Below are positions 26,370 to 36,447 of a stretch of DNA of 64,000 bases, in pieces. Position 1 is the first letter of the stretch. The number at the start of each line of letters is the position of its first letter. The stretch lies in assembly GCA_032095175.1 (NCBI GenBank), contig DAMCZI010000010.1:1-64000 (forward strand). Reading direction: 5' to 3'. The translations under genes and the position numbers were made by a program. Source of the stretch: DAMCZI01 sp032095175. GTDB lineage: Bacteria > Bacillota > Clostridia > Clostridiales > Caloramatoraceae. The notes beneath the pieces were generated by a model. That model saw only the letters and a program-made list of their open reading frames with translations, searched no databases and was not told the DNA's origin.

Positions 26370-26640
26370 GGCGTATTAAAGAAAATAACAAGTCAATATT
26401 TTGGTCTATTTTGTGTCATACTTCGTCAATAAAAGCTCAAGTTAGCTCAACTATATATAAATCGTAAAATTCTTTACATTTTGTTTTTTTAAACAGCCCT
26501 GCAGTATTGGTTCGACCTTAGGATGTTTAAAAAGATAAAATGTAATAGAATTTTTGATTTATATTTAGCTTGAGCTTTCATTTCCATGTCTGACACAAAA
26601 TATCCTCAAAATCTTTGACTTGTTATTTTTTTAATACGCC
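26370..26640. mobile_element. 271-bp fold-back (MITE-like) element
   Basis: Long imperfect inverted arms of over 100 bp begin GGCGTATTAA and end TTAATACGCC, leaving a small centre. TTA flanks both ends as a likely target duplication. It has no coding frame, so it would depend on a transposase elsewhere. The flanks (CCTCTTTTGACA at 26353 and TGTCAAAAGAGG at 26656) themselves form an outer inverted repeat like the terminators of this region, as if it had inserted in a terminator loop. A second copy ends at position 68. Confidence 0.7.
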
Positions 26641-26814
26641 TTATTAGGTTAAATGTCAAAAGAGGGTGTCACTTAATGATTACTTTGCTGACAAATATTC
26701 TGCGCTATCATAAGCATTTGGCTAACAGGGAAATGTAGAGTTGATACAAGATATATGGCATTGTGTGGTATAATAAAATAAGTCTTCAAAGAGCTAAAAA
26801 TAGGAGGAATGTTT

Positions 26815-27657
26815 GTGAACAAAATTGCATTGGTGGCTGATAGTACAAGTGATTTAAACAATGAGGAAATTAAAAAGTATAATATCCATATGTTGCCTTT
26901 GAAAATTGTGTATAAGGACAGGGAGTATAATGATAGAGTTGATATAACTCCCGATGAAGTATACAGCAACATGAAGAATGAGGTTCCAACAACTTCACTC
27001 CCTTCAATGGATGATATTGATCGTCTTTTTGTCAAGCTTAAGAAAGAGGGCTATACACATGTAATCGCTGTAACAATTTCTAATGGATTATCTGGTACTA
27101 ATAATAGTATGAGATTGGTTAGTAAGAACCATCCTGAAATGAAGTTTGAGATATTTGACTCATTAGCGTTGTCACTTGGAGCAGGAGCTATAGTGCTGGA
27201 GTGTGGAGAAATGATTAATTCTGGCAAAGGCTTCGAAGAAATAGTCAAAGAGCTTCCTAAGCTTAGGGATAAAATAAAGATTTACTATGTCCTAGATACC
27301 CTTAAATACCTAATAAAGGGTGGACGAATTGGAAGAGTTTCAGGAAGTATAGGTGAATTTTTACATATAAAACCTGTTATCTCAATTAATAAAGAGGGAA
27401 TTTACTATACATACACAAAGGTAAGGGGCAGAAAACAGAGTATATCAAAGATTTTTGATATAGTAAAAGAAACACTTCAAGAAAAAAAGGCAAAGGTTTG
27501 GGTGCTTCATGGTGGAGCTAGGGAAGAAGCACAGGAACTCTATAAAAAGGTTTTAGAGCTTCCCAATATTATTAAATCAGGTTTTAGTGATATAAGCCCA
27601 GTTGCAGGTGTGCATACAGGACCAGGCCTGATTGGAGTAACAATAATGACAGAATAA
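26815..27657 (+). CDS. DegV family fatty-acid-binding protein
   Basis: 280 residues. The DegV marks are VADSTSD near the N-terminus, the TTSLPS segment, the TISNGLSGTNNS loop that contacts the lipid carboxylate, and IGRVSGSIGEFLHIKPV. These proteins (FakB type) present fatty acids to the kinase FakA for membrane lipid synthesis. GTG at 26815 is 7 bp after AGGAGG; the ATG at 26809 is too close. Single gene followed by a terminator. Confidence 0.92.
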   Translation: MNKIALVADSTSDLNNEEIKKYNIHMLPLKIVYKDREYNDRVDITPDEVYSNMKNEVPTTSLPSMDDIDRLFVKLKKEGYTHVIAVTISNGLSGTNNSMRLVSKNHPEMKFEIFDSLALSLGAGAIVLECGEMINSGKGFEEIVKELPKLRDKIKIYYVLDTLKYLIKGGRIGRVSGSIGEFLHIKPVISINKEGIYYTYTKVRGRKQSISKIFDIVKETLQEKKAKVWVLHGGAREEAQELYKKVLELPNIIKSGFSDISPVAGVHTGPGLIGVTIMTE

Positions 27658-27671
27658 ATTGATTTATAAAC

Positions 27672-27730
27672 GGTGCCAGCCTTTTGATATTGGATATTTC
27701 AGTATATTTAATATCAAGAGACTGGCACTT
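27672..27730 (+). terminator. Terminator after the DegV gene
   Basis: GGTGCCAG...CTGGCACTT outer stem with GATATT...AATATC inner pairing; a member of the GTGCC/GGCAC hairpin family. Confidence 0.65.
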
Positions 27731-27821
27731 TAATGATTAAAAATACTCCTTTTTGTACCTTTATTTGTAAAATTGTATCAAGTTTATAGTATAATAAAAC
27801 TATATGATTGGGAGTGGTGTT

Positions 27822-28847
27822 ATGGATTGTTACAAAAGGCTCTTAGAGCAAAAAAATAAGACTTTTACGGTTGAAGAATTAAGGCTGTTAACAAGGATAG
27901 ATGATTATGATAAATTTGCAGAGACAATAAATAAACTTGTAATTGAAAACAAACTAGCTCCAATTAAGGCATCTGGCACCAATGGTAGAAAAATAAACAA
28001 GCTGTATAACAAATACAAGCTCCTTGAGGAGAAAAAGGATTATAAAGAATTTTTAGAAGAAATTAAATTATTATCTAAAGAGTTTAATCATCAGGCATAT
28101 CTTGATAAGCCAGAGGAATTTGTAAAATATAGAGAAGAGATAGCAGCATTAGATGAGTTTTTAAAAAGTAATAGAAATGAACTAGAAGTGCCCATGTCAA
28201 TAAATGAAAGATCCTTTCAAATTTGGGGAAAAGAAAAGCTTCTTAAGGATAAGAACATAATACAAAAAATATTTTCCTTTAACGGGTTGGATTTAAAGCT
28301 TCTCAATTATTATGAAACTCCAGAACCTTTTTTCGAATATATAAATAGCTATGAGGATTCAATGAATGTTCTTATTATTGAAAATAAAGACACATGGTAT
28401 ACATTAAGAAAATTAATGAGAGAGAAAAATAAATGTAAATGTGGCAATACTTATAATGTACTTCTCTATGGGGAAGGTAAAAAGATAGTAAGAAATAATG
28501 ATATGCTTGCTTATTATGATAGGGAAATATTGAAAGGCAGCAATAATAGATATTATTACTTTGGAGATTTGGACTATGAAGGGATAGGAATATTTACTTC
28601 CCTAAAGAAGCTCTACCCATATTTAGACATCAAGTTGGATGTGAAGTTTTATGAACTTATGCTTTCTATATGTGAAATTAATAAACTGCCTTTAACAAAA
28701 GAGGGGCAGCGAGAAGTTGATATAGAAGATTTTCTTGAATTATTCAATACTGATTATAGGAGTAAGATAGAGAAAATTTTAATGTGTGGTAGATATATAC
28801 CCCAGGAAATAATAAACTACAGAATTTTGAATGAAATTATGAGTTGA
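27822..28847 (+). CDS. jetD: Wadjet JetD-like nuclease subunit (Toprim/DUF2220)
   Basis: 341 residues. The C-terminal half has the Toprim pattern: acidic residue in VLIIENKDTWYTL and the DxD of FGDLDYEGIGIF. In Wadjet systems JetD is the topoisomerase VI-like nuclease that cuts plasmid DNA captured by the JetABC SMC complex. The start at 27822 is preceded by GGGAG. It is first in a four-gene operon, with a TATAAT at 27790-27795 just upstream. The identification rests on the fold and on its three partners. Confidence 0.85.
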   Translation: MDCYKRLLEQKNKTFTVEELRLLTRIDDYDKFAETINKLVIENKLAPIKASGTNGRKINKLYNKYKLLEEKKDYKEFLEEIKLLSKEFNHQAYLDKPEEFVKYREEIAALDEFLKSNRNELEVPMSINERSFQIWGKEKLLKDKNIIQKIFSFNGLDLKLLNYYETPEPFFEYINSYEDSMNVLIIENKDTWYTLRKLMREKNKCKCGNTYNVLLYGEGKKIVRNNDMLAYYDREILKGSNNRYYYFGDLDYEGIGIFTSLKKLYPYLDIKLDVKFYELMLSICEINKLPLTKEGQREVDIEDFLELFNTDYRSKIEKILMCGRYIPQEIINYRILNEIMS

Positions 28848-28860
28848 AGGTTGTGAATAT

Positions 28861-30474
28861 ATGTTTGACTTTTTAGAAGCCTTTGAAAAGAGGATGGAAT
28901 GGATTGGTATAGTTGAATCAGTAGTAAACAGAAGAGGAAGAAATATGGATATAGAAACTTTATTTCCTGGGAACTCTTTTGTTAATGTAATTTTTTCTGT
29001 TCTTATTTATATAATGGAAAAAACTCTTTCAGAGGATAGCGATTGTGATATTGGTCATATAGCAGAATTTTTAGAAAAACTACTTCCAAAATACTATAAT
29101 TTAAAACTTGAAAAAGGGATGTATTTAAGAATAGCAAATTACATAATTAAGGATATTCTTCAGAATTCGGGAATTCCCTATGATTTTAAGGCAATGAATT
29201 ATACAAGCAGTAAGGAAGTGGAAATAAGAATAAGGCTTATAGATGACAGGCTAGTTGAAGTAAATGGTACAAGAAAAGTTATATACAGCCTAACAAAGCA
29301 GGGCTATGAATTCCTCTTTAGAACCAAGGAAGTAGATGAAGAAATACAGCTTACAATGGAGGAATTAAAGCTAAAGGAGCTTATTAAAAGAAAGAATTTC
29401 AAAAAAGCTCAGGAGCAGAGCTACAATCTTATTAACATGGTTCGCCAAAAGAAAAATGAGATTAATTTGTTTATGATAAAAATAAGAGAAAATATTCACA
29501 ATGTAGATATTAATGAATATGAGGGACTACTAAAGAGTACCTTTGAATTGTTAAACGATGAGTATGACCTTTTAAATGACATTATGAAAATGACTATAAA
29601 ATCAGAAAAGAATATAAGACTTGAATATGAGAGAAGTAATGGACTAGATGAGAAAATAATAAAAGCTCAAAATGAGATAAGGCAAATTAATGAAAATATT
29701 AAAATTACACTGAATGAGCAAAAGGAACTCATATTAAGCCGCCAGAGTCTATCACAGCTTTATATTGATAACATAAGCAATTCCTTTACCTATTTGTTTG
29801 AAAACAGATATGATTTTGAGGAAAAGATAGTTTCTATGATGGAAAAGCATATTGATGCTGTAGAGAACTTTTGGAAGCTACTAAATCCATTGTTTCTTCC
29901 AGATATAAATAGAAACTTTAACATAAGATCAGTTTATGAGAAACAGGGAATACTCAAAAATATAGAGGAAAAATTTGATAATATAATTGAGATAGAAGAG
30001 CTTCAAGAAGATGAGGAGAAAAAGAAAATTGAAAGGTATAATGAAATTTATATAAGTATAATAGATAAGCTTATAAACTTTACTATTTCTAAGGACAATA
30101 GGACAACACTGCAGGAGTTTATTACAGCAGCAAAGGAAAATGAACCATCAATGCTTAAAGACATTACAACAGATCGTCTTCTTTTTACCACAGTTCTTAA
30201 GCTCTATGATATAGAAACTATTAATATTAAAGCCTGGCTTGAAAGTGAAGAGATGGTAATCGTAAATCCATCTGAGGAGTTTAATATTGACTATTGTTTG
30301 TACAAGCTGATGGATATGAATCCAAACCTTGAAAAAATAAATTTTATAAAGATATATAAGGATCCCGAGGAGAAGGAATTGGAGTTTAGATTCGAAGATA
30401 CTGAAGAAGATGCAGAGAGTCAGAATATAAGGATTTCCAATTTTATAATAGAGGTGGTAGAAAACTGTGGATAA
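28861..30474 (+). CDS. jetA: Wadjet JetA-like kleisin subunit
   Basis: 537 residues, mostly helical, with winged-helix-like N-terminal ~120 residues and long coiled segments between about 160 and 330. It resembles the MukF/JetA-type kleisin (DUF5716-like in my reading) that bridges the SMC heads. The start is 13 bp after jetD with a weak ribosome site (GAAGG). Overlap of 8 bp with jetB supports coupled translation. Family assignment comes largely from operon context. Confidence 0.8.
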   Translation: MFDFLEAFEKRMEWIGIVESVVNRRGRNMDIETLFPGNSFVNVIFSVLIYIMEKTLSEDSDCDIGHIAEFLEKLLPKYYNLKLEKGMYLRIANYIIKDILQNSGIPYDFKAMNYTSSKEVEIRIRLIDDRLVEVNGTRKVIYSLTKQGYEFLFRTKEVDEEIQLTMEELKLKELIKRKNFKKAQEQSYNLINMVRQKKNEINLFMIKIRENIHNVDINEYEGLLKSTFELLNDEYDLLNDIMKMTIKSEKNIRLEYERSNGLDEKIIKAQNEIRQINENIKITLNEQKELILSRQSLSQLYIDNISNSFTYLFENRYDFEEKIVSMMEKHIDAVENFWKLLNPLFLPDINRNFNIRSVYEKQGILKNIEEKFDNIIEIEELQEDEEKKKIERYNEIYISIIDKLINFTISKDNRTTLQEFITAAKENEPSMLKDITTDRLLFTTVLKLYDIETINIKAWLESEEMVIVNPSEEFNIDYCLYKLMDMNPNLEKINFIKIYKDPEEKELEFRFEDTEEDAESQNIRISNFIIEVVENCG

Positions 30475-31183
30475 GGTGAAAATAGCACTTAAAATTTTTA
30501 GGATACTTGTGGAACAGGGAGAACTGAACAGAGGAGAATATGGAGACTTATTTGTTGAATACCTAGATACTGAGGTACAGAGTATTCTAAACAGCATTGA
30601 AGAAGAAATGGATTGTTCTATTAAGAAAATAGGCAACACCTTGTACCTTCTTCCTAATTATGATAACAGCATTTTAGGCTTAAAGAACAAGGACTGGAGA
30701 GAATGGATGGGTTCAAATGCAACTAATTTAGATGTATATCTTGCTTATTATATAACCATTTTTATATTTTTTAAGTTCTATGGAGGAAAGAATAAAAATC
30801 CAAAGAGATTGGAATTTTTGAGAATTGCCAATTTAATTGATGAGCTTGATACGAGGTTTGATTCACTGCTGCTAGAGGAAGAAGCAGAGGTAAAGAATAA
30901 GGAAGAGGAGCTTGGACTAAATATTTTAAAGATTACTCGATACTGGAAGGAAAAAATTGTTGATGAAGAAAATAAGAAAAAGACAAAATACGCAGTGGTT
31001 AGAAGGATTTGTAAGCTCCTTGAAAATGAAAAGCTCTTGTATCTTATTGATGATGATAATGAGATAAGAACAACTAGAAAGCTTGATGATATAATGACCT
31101 ACTATTATTTAAATGACAGCAGAATAGAGGAAATCAATAGTATTTTTATATGGGAGGATTCACTAAATGCCCAAGATAAATAG
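30467..31183 (+). CDS. jetB: Wadjet JetB-like (MukE-type) subunit
   Basis: 238 residues, winged-helix-like, the small KITE-type protein that binds the kleisin in MukBEF/Wadjet complexes. Its position between the JetA-like and SMC genes and its size match JetB (DUF6063-like in my reading). GTG at 30467 is the longest start; a GTG three codons later is also possible. It overlaps both neighbours (8 and 17 bp). Confidence 0.78.
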   Translation: MDKVKIALKIFRILVEQGELNRGEYGDLFVEYLDTEVQSILNSIEEEMDCSIKKIGNTLYLLPNYDNSILGLKNKDWREWMGSNATNLDVYLAYYITIFIFFKFYGGKNKNPKRLEFLRIANLIDELDTRFDSLLLEEEAEVKNKEEELGLNILKITRYWKEKIVDEENKKKTKYAVVRRICKLLENEKLLYLIDDDNEIRTTRKLDDIMTYYYLNDSRIEEINSIFIWEDSLNAQDK

Positions 31184-34100
31184 AGCAAGGATAATAAACT
31201 TTTCCTATAACAATAACAACAGACACATACTAGATGAGACCTTTGATTTCTATGGAGGAGAAAATGCTCTTTTAAACCTCAAAAATGGTGGAGGTAAGAG
31301 TGTTCTTGTCCAGACTCTTTTTCAGCCTGTACTGCCAAAGATAAGACTCATGGGACGCAGGATTGAGGATTTTTTTAAGGTAAAGAAAACTCCAAGCTTT
31401 ATAATGCTTGAATGGTCATTAGAGGATAAGGGAGGTTATCTGCTTACAGGCATTGGTATGGCAAGAAGAGAAAGCCGAACAGTAGAGGAAGGTGAAGGGG
31501 GAATAGATCTAAAATATTTCACCTTTACTGTCAAATATAGAGAAGCAAATGAGTTTGATATAAAAAACATTCCCTTGGCAAAGAGAAATAGAAAGGGAAT
31601 AGAGATAATGGACTTTAAGGAAGCCCGTACCCTTTTAGATTCTAAAAAGCAGAGCGATAAGTTTGAAATAACTGTTTATGGTGAAGATGATCGTCAAGAC
31701 TATAGGGAGGCTCTTATGAGCTATGGAATTTCCCAAGAGGAATGGCGTTCTGTTATTTTAAACATCAATCAGACCGAAGGTGGAGTTATTGAAATATTCG
31801 ATAAGAGTAAAACATCTCAGCAGCTTTTAAATGACTGGATTCTTAAGACCATCGAAAAGGTTATGAATGGAGAAGAGGACAAGGATAATAAAAAGTTGGG
31901 TCAAATGCTTGAAAATGTTGTTAATGACATAATAAGCAATGAAAGATTCATTAGAGATAAAGAAATAATGGAAGCCTTCATGAAGAAATCTGAAGAAATT
32001 GTAGAAGAACTAAACAAGGTAGAAGAGTGCAGAAATAGAGAAAAGAATAAGAAGGATGACATAGCTGAATTATTCTACTTTGCTGATAAAAATAGAAATT
32101 CCTATGAAGAAGAGAAGCTGCAAAATGAAAGTAGAATTGAAAAATTAAGAGCAGAAATTGAAAAGATAGAGCTTGAGGAGATTTCTAAGGAATATTATGA
32201 TTCAAAAGAAGGTATAGAGAAGCTTGAAGCAGAGTTTCAAAACTTAAACATAAAGATAAATGAACTTGAAGAAATATTAAATAAATTAGATTATGAAGAA
32301 AAGCTTGAGAGAGCTTCGCAGGAGTATATAAATATTGTTAAGCTTCAGGAATTATTAGTAAGTGTAAGGGTTGATATAGAACGATTAACTGGAGAATGTG
32401 ATGATAAGAAAAGAATTGAAGCACTAGAGTATACCCTAAAAATCAGATATGAAAAGCTTCTTGAAAATTTGAATAAAAATATTGAGAATATCAGATTGGA
32501 CAAAGAGAACCATCAAAATAAAATAAATTTTAACAAAGATGAGAAAGAAACAGCAAATAAAAATCTAAGGATGAAGGACAAAGAGCTTAATAATATAAGA
32601 AGGGATATTTCAGATTTTATTAAGTATGAGGAAAACATAAAGAAGAGTTTAGGGCTAAGCTATGATAGAAATATATTATCAGAAATTGAAAAGGGCTATT
32701 TAGATAAAGCATTAAAAGATTTTGATACTAAGCTTTTGAACATTCGAAATGAAATCCTATCTATTGAAGGAATTATTATTGATAAGGCAGAAGAAAAATT
32801 ATCCCTTCAGAATGAATTTACCCTTCTCTCTGAAACAGATAAAAAGTATGCAGTGGAGTTAAGTACAGTAACAAATAAACTAAATGATTACTATCAGGCA
32901 GAAGAAACAATAAAACCAATACTTGAAAGACACAATATCAATTGGAACTTAAGATTCAATATTGAAGACAATAAAAGACTACTTGAGCACAAAATAAATG
33001 AAAAGGACGATGAATTAAAAAAGCATAACAAACAGCTTAATACAATTACCGAAAGCTTAGAGTGCATTAAGACAGGGAGCTTTAATTTACCTAAGAGACT
33101 TATTGATTATCTTAAAAAAGAAGGCATTCAATATATTACGGGAGAAAACTATTTAAGAGGTTTGAATAAGGCAGATAGAGAAAGACTGCTTAATATTAAT
33201 CCACTGCTTCCTTATTCCTTTGTAATGACTGCAGAACAGATTGAAGCCTTAAAGGAGGTTTATTTTGATTTCCCAGTAAATCAGATGATACCACTTATAG
33301 ATTATAAGGATTTAGAGAAGCAAAAGGAAAACAGCGGAACTATAGTTTCTCTTCAGGATGGAATCAGTTTTTTATGTATATATGATAGTAATATAGTGGA
33401 TTTTGAATCTCTAAGTGCATATGAAGAGAGTCTTAAAAAGGATGAAGCAATGCTAAGAGAGAATATAGCACATAAGGAAGAGATAATTAGAGAATATGGC
33501 AGAGACTTGCATATGCTAGAAGACTTTAGCTTTAAGGAAAGCTATTCATTAGAGCTTGAAGAAAATAGACTTAGCATTGAAAAAGCTATTGAAAAAGTAA
33601 AGAAGGATATTGAGCTTAATAGAAAAAATCTTGACAACATAGAGCAATCTTTAAAAAACTTATCAGATTCAAAAAACGATTTCGAGAAAGCAGAAAAGAA
33701 AGCTGCAGAGGAAATAGAAGAGTTAAAGGAGTTTATTGAAGAGGATAGGATATATGGTGAAAACTTGGAAAAGGAAAGAGTACTTTTAAGAGAAGTAAAA
33801 AGCCTTGAAGAAAGGATTAAGAATATCGAGAAGGAAAATTCAAGACATCAAGAGATTCTAGATGATTTATTAAGCCGTGAAGGTGAAATTAAAAACGATA
33901 TAAAGACTACCAGGTTAAAATATGATCCATACAAGGATAAAAAAGCTTCAGATATTGTAGAGGGAGACATAAATCTTCTTGAAAAGGAATTATCAACTCT
34001 TCAAGGAAAGTTAAGCTCTGACCTTGAAAGATTAAAGGGAGATGAAGAACGCTACAATAATGAAATCAATACAAAAAATAAAGCAATATTGGCTTTTGAT

Positions 34101-35579
34101 ATACCCTTTGAAATCTATAGTGAGCATAGATATGATGAAGATAATTTAAAAAAGGTACTTCTTGAAAAAGAAAAAAATAATGTTTCTCTTAACGAAATAA
34201 AAGACAAAAAGATAAGCATTAATACAAAAAAGGCAATACAGGAAAATAATCTTCAAAGAAGTGAAGAAAAACTAAAAGAGAAAAATGCTCAGCCTATAGC
34301 AAAGGATGAAATATTGCTAAACTTTAAGCAGAGAAAGCAAAATGCTTTAGGCGAGAGCTCTTCTTTAACAAGCAAAAATAGGGAACTCAGTAATTTAATA
34401 AGTAAGCTTATGATACTTTTAGAAAAAATCAAAGATGCTGTTGATATAGCATATTATGATTTTAAGGGTTCATATAAAGAAGTAAAAGGACTAACTGAGG
34501 ACTTTGAAGAATTTAAGAAGGAATTAATAAGCATCAGAAAGGAAGGACAAAAATATAAGGCTGCAGTTAAAAACAAGCTTTCAGCTGCCTTCTTTGATTA
34601 TAAAAATAAGCATGAAATAATTAACAATATATACGATGGAATAAACCCTTTGGTTGAAAAATTAGATACAAATGAAGACAATTACTATTTTCTTGGGGAA
34701 CGTATGCTCATGAATATAGAGAGCCTAAAAAATATTATAAGGGCTTGCGAATTAAGACTCGAGGGAGTGGAAAACAGCAAAAGGGATTTAATTCAGCACT
34801 GCTATTATCATGGAGCTAGGGTTTTTGATGAGATCGAAAAAATAGCTGAAAATTCCTCCATAAGGCTTGAAGGCCACAGCAGATCGATTCCAATGCTGAA
34901 AATTGATATGGAACCCTTAAGTGAGGAAAAGGAAAGCAAGGAAAAGATACGTCTATATATTGAAGACTGTATCTCACAAATAAGCAAGGACATAAAAGCG
35001 GAGGTAAAATATGAGGAAATCCAAAAGAAGATGTCCAGGTTTATGTCAACCAAGGAACTTTTAAATGAGCTTTCAGAGCTTTCAAAGGCAAAGGTTTTTG
35101 CTTATAAAATAGACATAAATATAAACAACAGAGGTTATAAAACCTGGGAGCAGGTTATGAAGGAAAACTCTGGTGGCGAAAGGTTTGTTGGCTTCTTTAC
35201 AGTGCTTGTTGCCCTAATGTCCTATACCCGTTTAAACGGAAAGTCACCAGATGACTATAGGAGAAACAAGGACACAAAGGTTTTAATAATGGATAACCCC
35301 TTTGGTCCTATATCCTCAGAGCATCTGCTTAGACCATTATTCCAGATAGCAAAGAAATATAACACCCAGCTTATTTGCCTTACAGATTTAAAGCAAAACT
35401 CAATATTAAACTGCTTTGACCTAATATATATGATTAAAATAAGAACAAACATCATGGGAACCAGCGAGTTCTTAGAATTAGAAAAGCAGCTTCAGCCAGA
35501 TAAGGATTTAAAGATGGATGAAAGCCTAGAAAAGGCTGTGTTTAGAGTGGAGGATGTGGAGCAGATTAGTTTTCTGTAA
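31167..35579 (+). CDS. jetC: Wadjet JetC-like SMC/MukB-type ATPase
   Basis: 1470 residues. N-terminal Walker A NGGGKS (residues 40-45), then ~1200 residues of heptad-rich coiled coil with a central hinge-like non-coil region (about residues 620-720), and a C-terminal head with signature SGGERFVGFF and Walker B VLIMDNPFGPIS. This is the motor that extrudes and senses plasmid loops. ATG at 31167 follows GGAGG at 9 bp. All key ATPase motifs are intact, so the system looks functional. Confidence 0.9.
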   Translation: MPKINRARIINFSYNNNNRHILDETFDFYGGENALLNLKNGGGKSVLVQTLFQPVLPKIRLMGRRIEDFFKVKKTPSFIMLEWSLEDKGGYLLTGIGMARRESRTVEEGEGGIDLKYFTFTVKYREANEFDIKNIPLAKRNRKGIEIMDFKEARTLLDSKKQSDKFEITVYGEDDRQDYREALMSYGISQEEWRSVILNINQTEGGVIEIFDKSKTSQQLLNDWILKTIEKVMNGEEDKDNKKLGQMLENVVNDIISNERFIRDKEIMEAFMKKSEEIVEELNKVEECRNREKNKKDDIAELFYFADKNRNSYEEEKLQNESRIEKLRAEIEKIELEEISKEYYDSKEGIEKLEAEFQNLNIKINELEEILNKLDYEEKLERASQEYINIVKLQELLVSVRVDIERLTGECDDKKRIEALEYTLKIRYEKLLENLNKNIENIRLDKENHQNKINFNKDEKETANKNLRMKDKELNNIRRDISDFIKYEENIKKSLGLSYDRNILSEIEKGYLDKALKDFDTKLLNIRNEILSIEGIIIDKAEEKLSLQNEFTLLSETDKKYAVELSTVTNKLNDYYQAEETIKPILERHNINWNLRFNIEDNKRLLEHKINEKDDELKKHNKQLNTITESLECIKTGSFNLPKRLIDYLKKEGIQYITGENYLRGLNKADRERLLNINPLLPYSFVMTAEQIEALKEVYFDFPVNQMIPLIDYKDLEKQKENSGTIVSLQDGISFLCIYDSNIVDFESLSAYEESLKKDEAMLRENIAHKEEIIREYGRDLHMLEDFSFKESYSLELEENRLSIEKAIEKVKKDIELNRKNLDNIEQSLKNLSDSKNDFEKAEKKAAEEIEELKEFIEEDRIYGENLEKERVLLREVKSLEERIKNIEKENSRHQEILDDLLSREGEIKNDIKTTRLKYDPYKDKKASDIVEGDINLLEKELSTLQGKLSSDLERLKGDEERYNNEINTKNKAILAFDIPFEIYSEHRYDEDNLKKVLLEKEKNNVSLNEIKDKKISINTKKAIQENNLQRSEEKLKEKNAQPIAKDEILLNFKQRKQNALGESSSLTSKNRELSNLISKLMILLEKIKDAVDIAYYDFKGSYKEVKGLTEDFEEFKKELISIRKEGQKYKAAVKNKLSAAFFDYKNKHEIINNIYDGINPLVEKLDTNEDNYYFLGERMLMNIESLKNIIRACELRLEGVENSKRDLIQHCYYHGARVFDEIEKIAENSSIRLEGHSRSIPMLKIDMEPLSEEKESKEKIRLYIEDCISQISKDIKAEVKYEEIQKKMSRFMSTKELLNELSELSKAKVFAYKIDININNRGYKTWEQVMKENSGGERFVGFFTVLVALMSYTRLNGKSPDDYRRNKDTKVLIMDNPFGPISSEHLLRPLFQIAKKYNTQLICLTDLKQNSILNCFDLIYMIKIRTNIMGTSEFLELEKQLQPDKDLKMDESLEKAVFRVEDVEQISFL

Positions 35580-35615
35580 ACAATATTAATTTATTTAGAA
35601 AAGGGGTGACGGAGT

Positions 35616-36446
35616 ATGAAGATAAAAAGAAAATATGTACTGCTGGGGTTGGCACTTTTAGTCATAGCTTGGCTGGGAAATATTTTTTACTATCAAAAAC
35701 ATGTCTTAAAGGAACCTCTTTTTGTAAAACACTACTATGATGTGGTACAAGGCATGGACAATTTTAGACTATATTATATTAATAACATAAATTCAAAGGA
35801 TGATGTTGTCTTTATTACATTTCCTGAGATTGATGAAAAATATCCGGTTTCTACCTTAGATAATTTTAATACTGATGGATGTTATTACAATTTAAAAATT
35901 ATAACCATAAATATAAACAAAGATAGTACAGGGAATATCCCAGAGAAATTAAAGAACAAAATTATAACAAAAGCAAAGGTATATCTTAAAAATGGAAGGG
36001 AAATGGATGTTGATATAGGAAGAATATATCTCTATAGTGAGGAACTAGATGAACGTGGCTTACATTGTGATAGTTCAGGGGGAAGCAGTAATAATTCTGG
36101 TTTTGCTAACTTCTCAAGCAATAAAAGTTTAAAGGTTCTTGGTATAACCTATAAATTTCCGGAACTTAAAGATGATGCATTTACTATTAGTATAAATGGA
36201 ACTCCATTAAAGGATATAAAATTCCCTTACCATGTTAATCCGGATGATAACTTAAGAGTAGATTATGAATTTAAATTTAATACTAAAGATATGAGAAGAA
36301 ATAATGCATATGATTTTAAAATAAATGTTCTTACAGAGGATGCTGTGGGGAAAAAGGGAGAAAACGCGGTATATGCAGATTACTGGCTCCAATCCCCTGC
36401 AGAGTATGATATAGATGAAATAATAAGGAATAGGGGGAATGATTAG
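35616..36446 (+). CDS. Membrane-anchored protein of unknown function
   Basis: 276 residues, not recognised. An N-terminal membrane anchor (residues 6-26) is followed by an extracytoplasmic beta-rich domain, with an unusual GGSSNNSGFANFSS linker at about 152-166. It follows the Wadjet operon by 36 bp with its own AAAAGGGGTG site, and overlaps the next gene's region, so it probably forms a pair with the four-helix protein downstream. No sign that it belongs to the defence system. Confidence 0.7.
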   Translation: MKIKRKYVLLGLALLVIAWLGNIFYYQKHVLKEPLFVKHYYDVVQGMDNFRLYYINNINSKDDVVFITFPEIDEKYPVSTLDNFNTDGCYYNLKIITININKDSTGNIPEKLKNKIITKAKVYLKNGREMDVDIGRIYLYSEELDERGLHCDSSGGSSNNSGFANFSSNKSLKVLGITYKFPELKDDAFTISINGTPLKDIKFPYHVNPDDNLRVDYEFKFNTKDMRRNNAYDFKINVLTEDAVGKKGENAVYADYWLQSPAEYDIDEIIRNRGND

Positions 36447-36447
36447 T

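Noticed and set aside
30148..30639. 163-codon minus-strand frame across the jetA-jetB junction
   Set aside because: Overlaps two well-supported genes and resembles their reverse translation only.
27822..35579. Housekeeping MukBEF/Smc condensin
   Set aside because: A Toprim/DUF2220 nuclease subunit heads the operon, which is specific to Wadjet-type defence.
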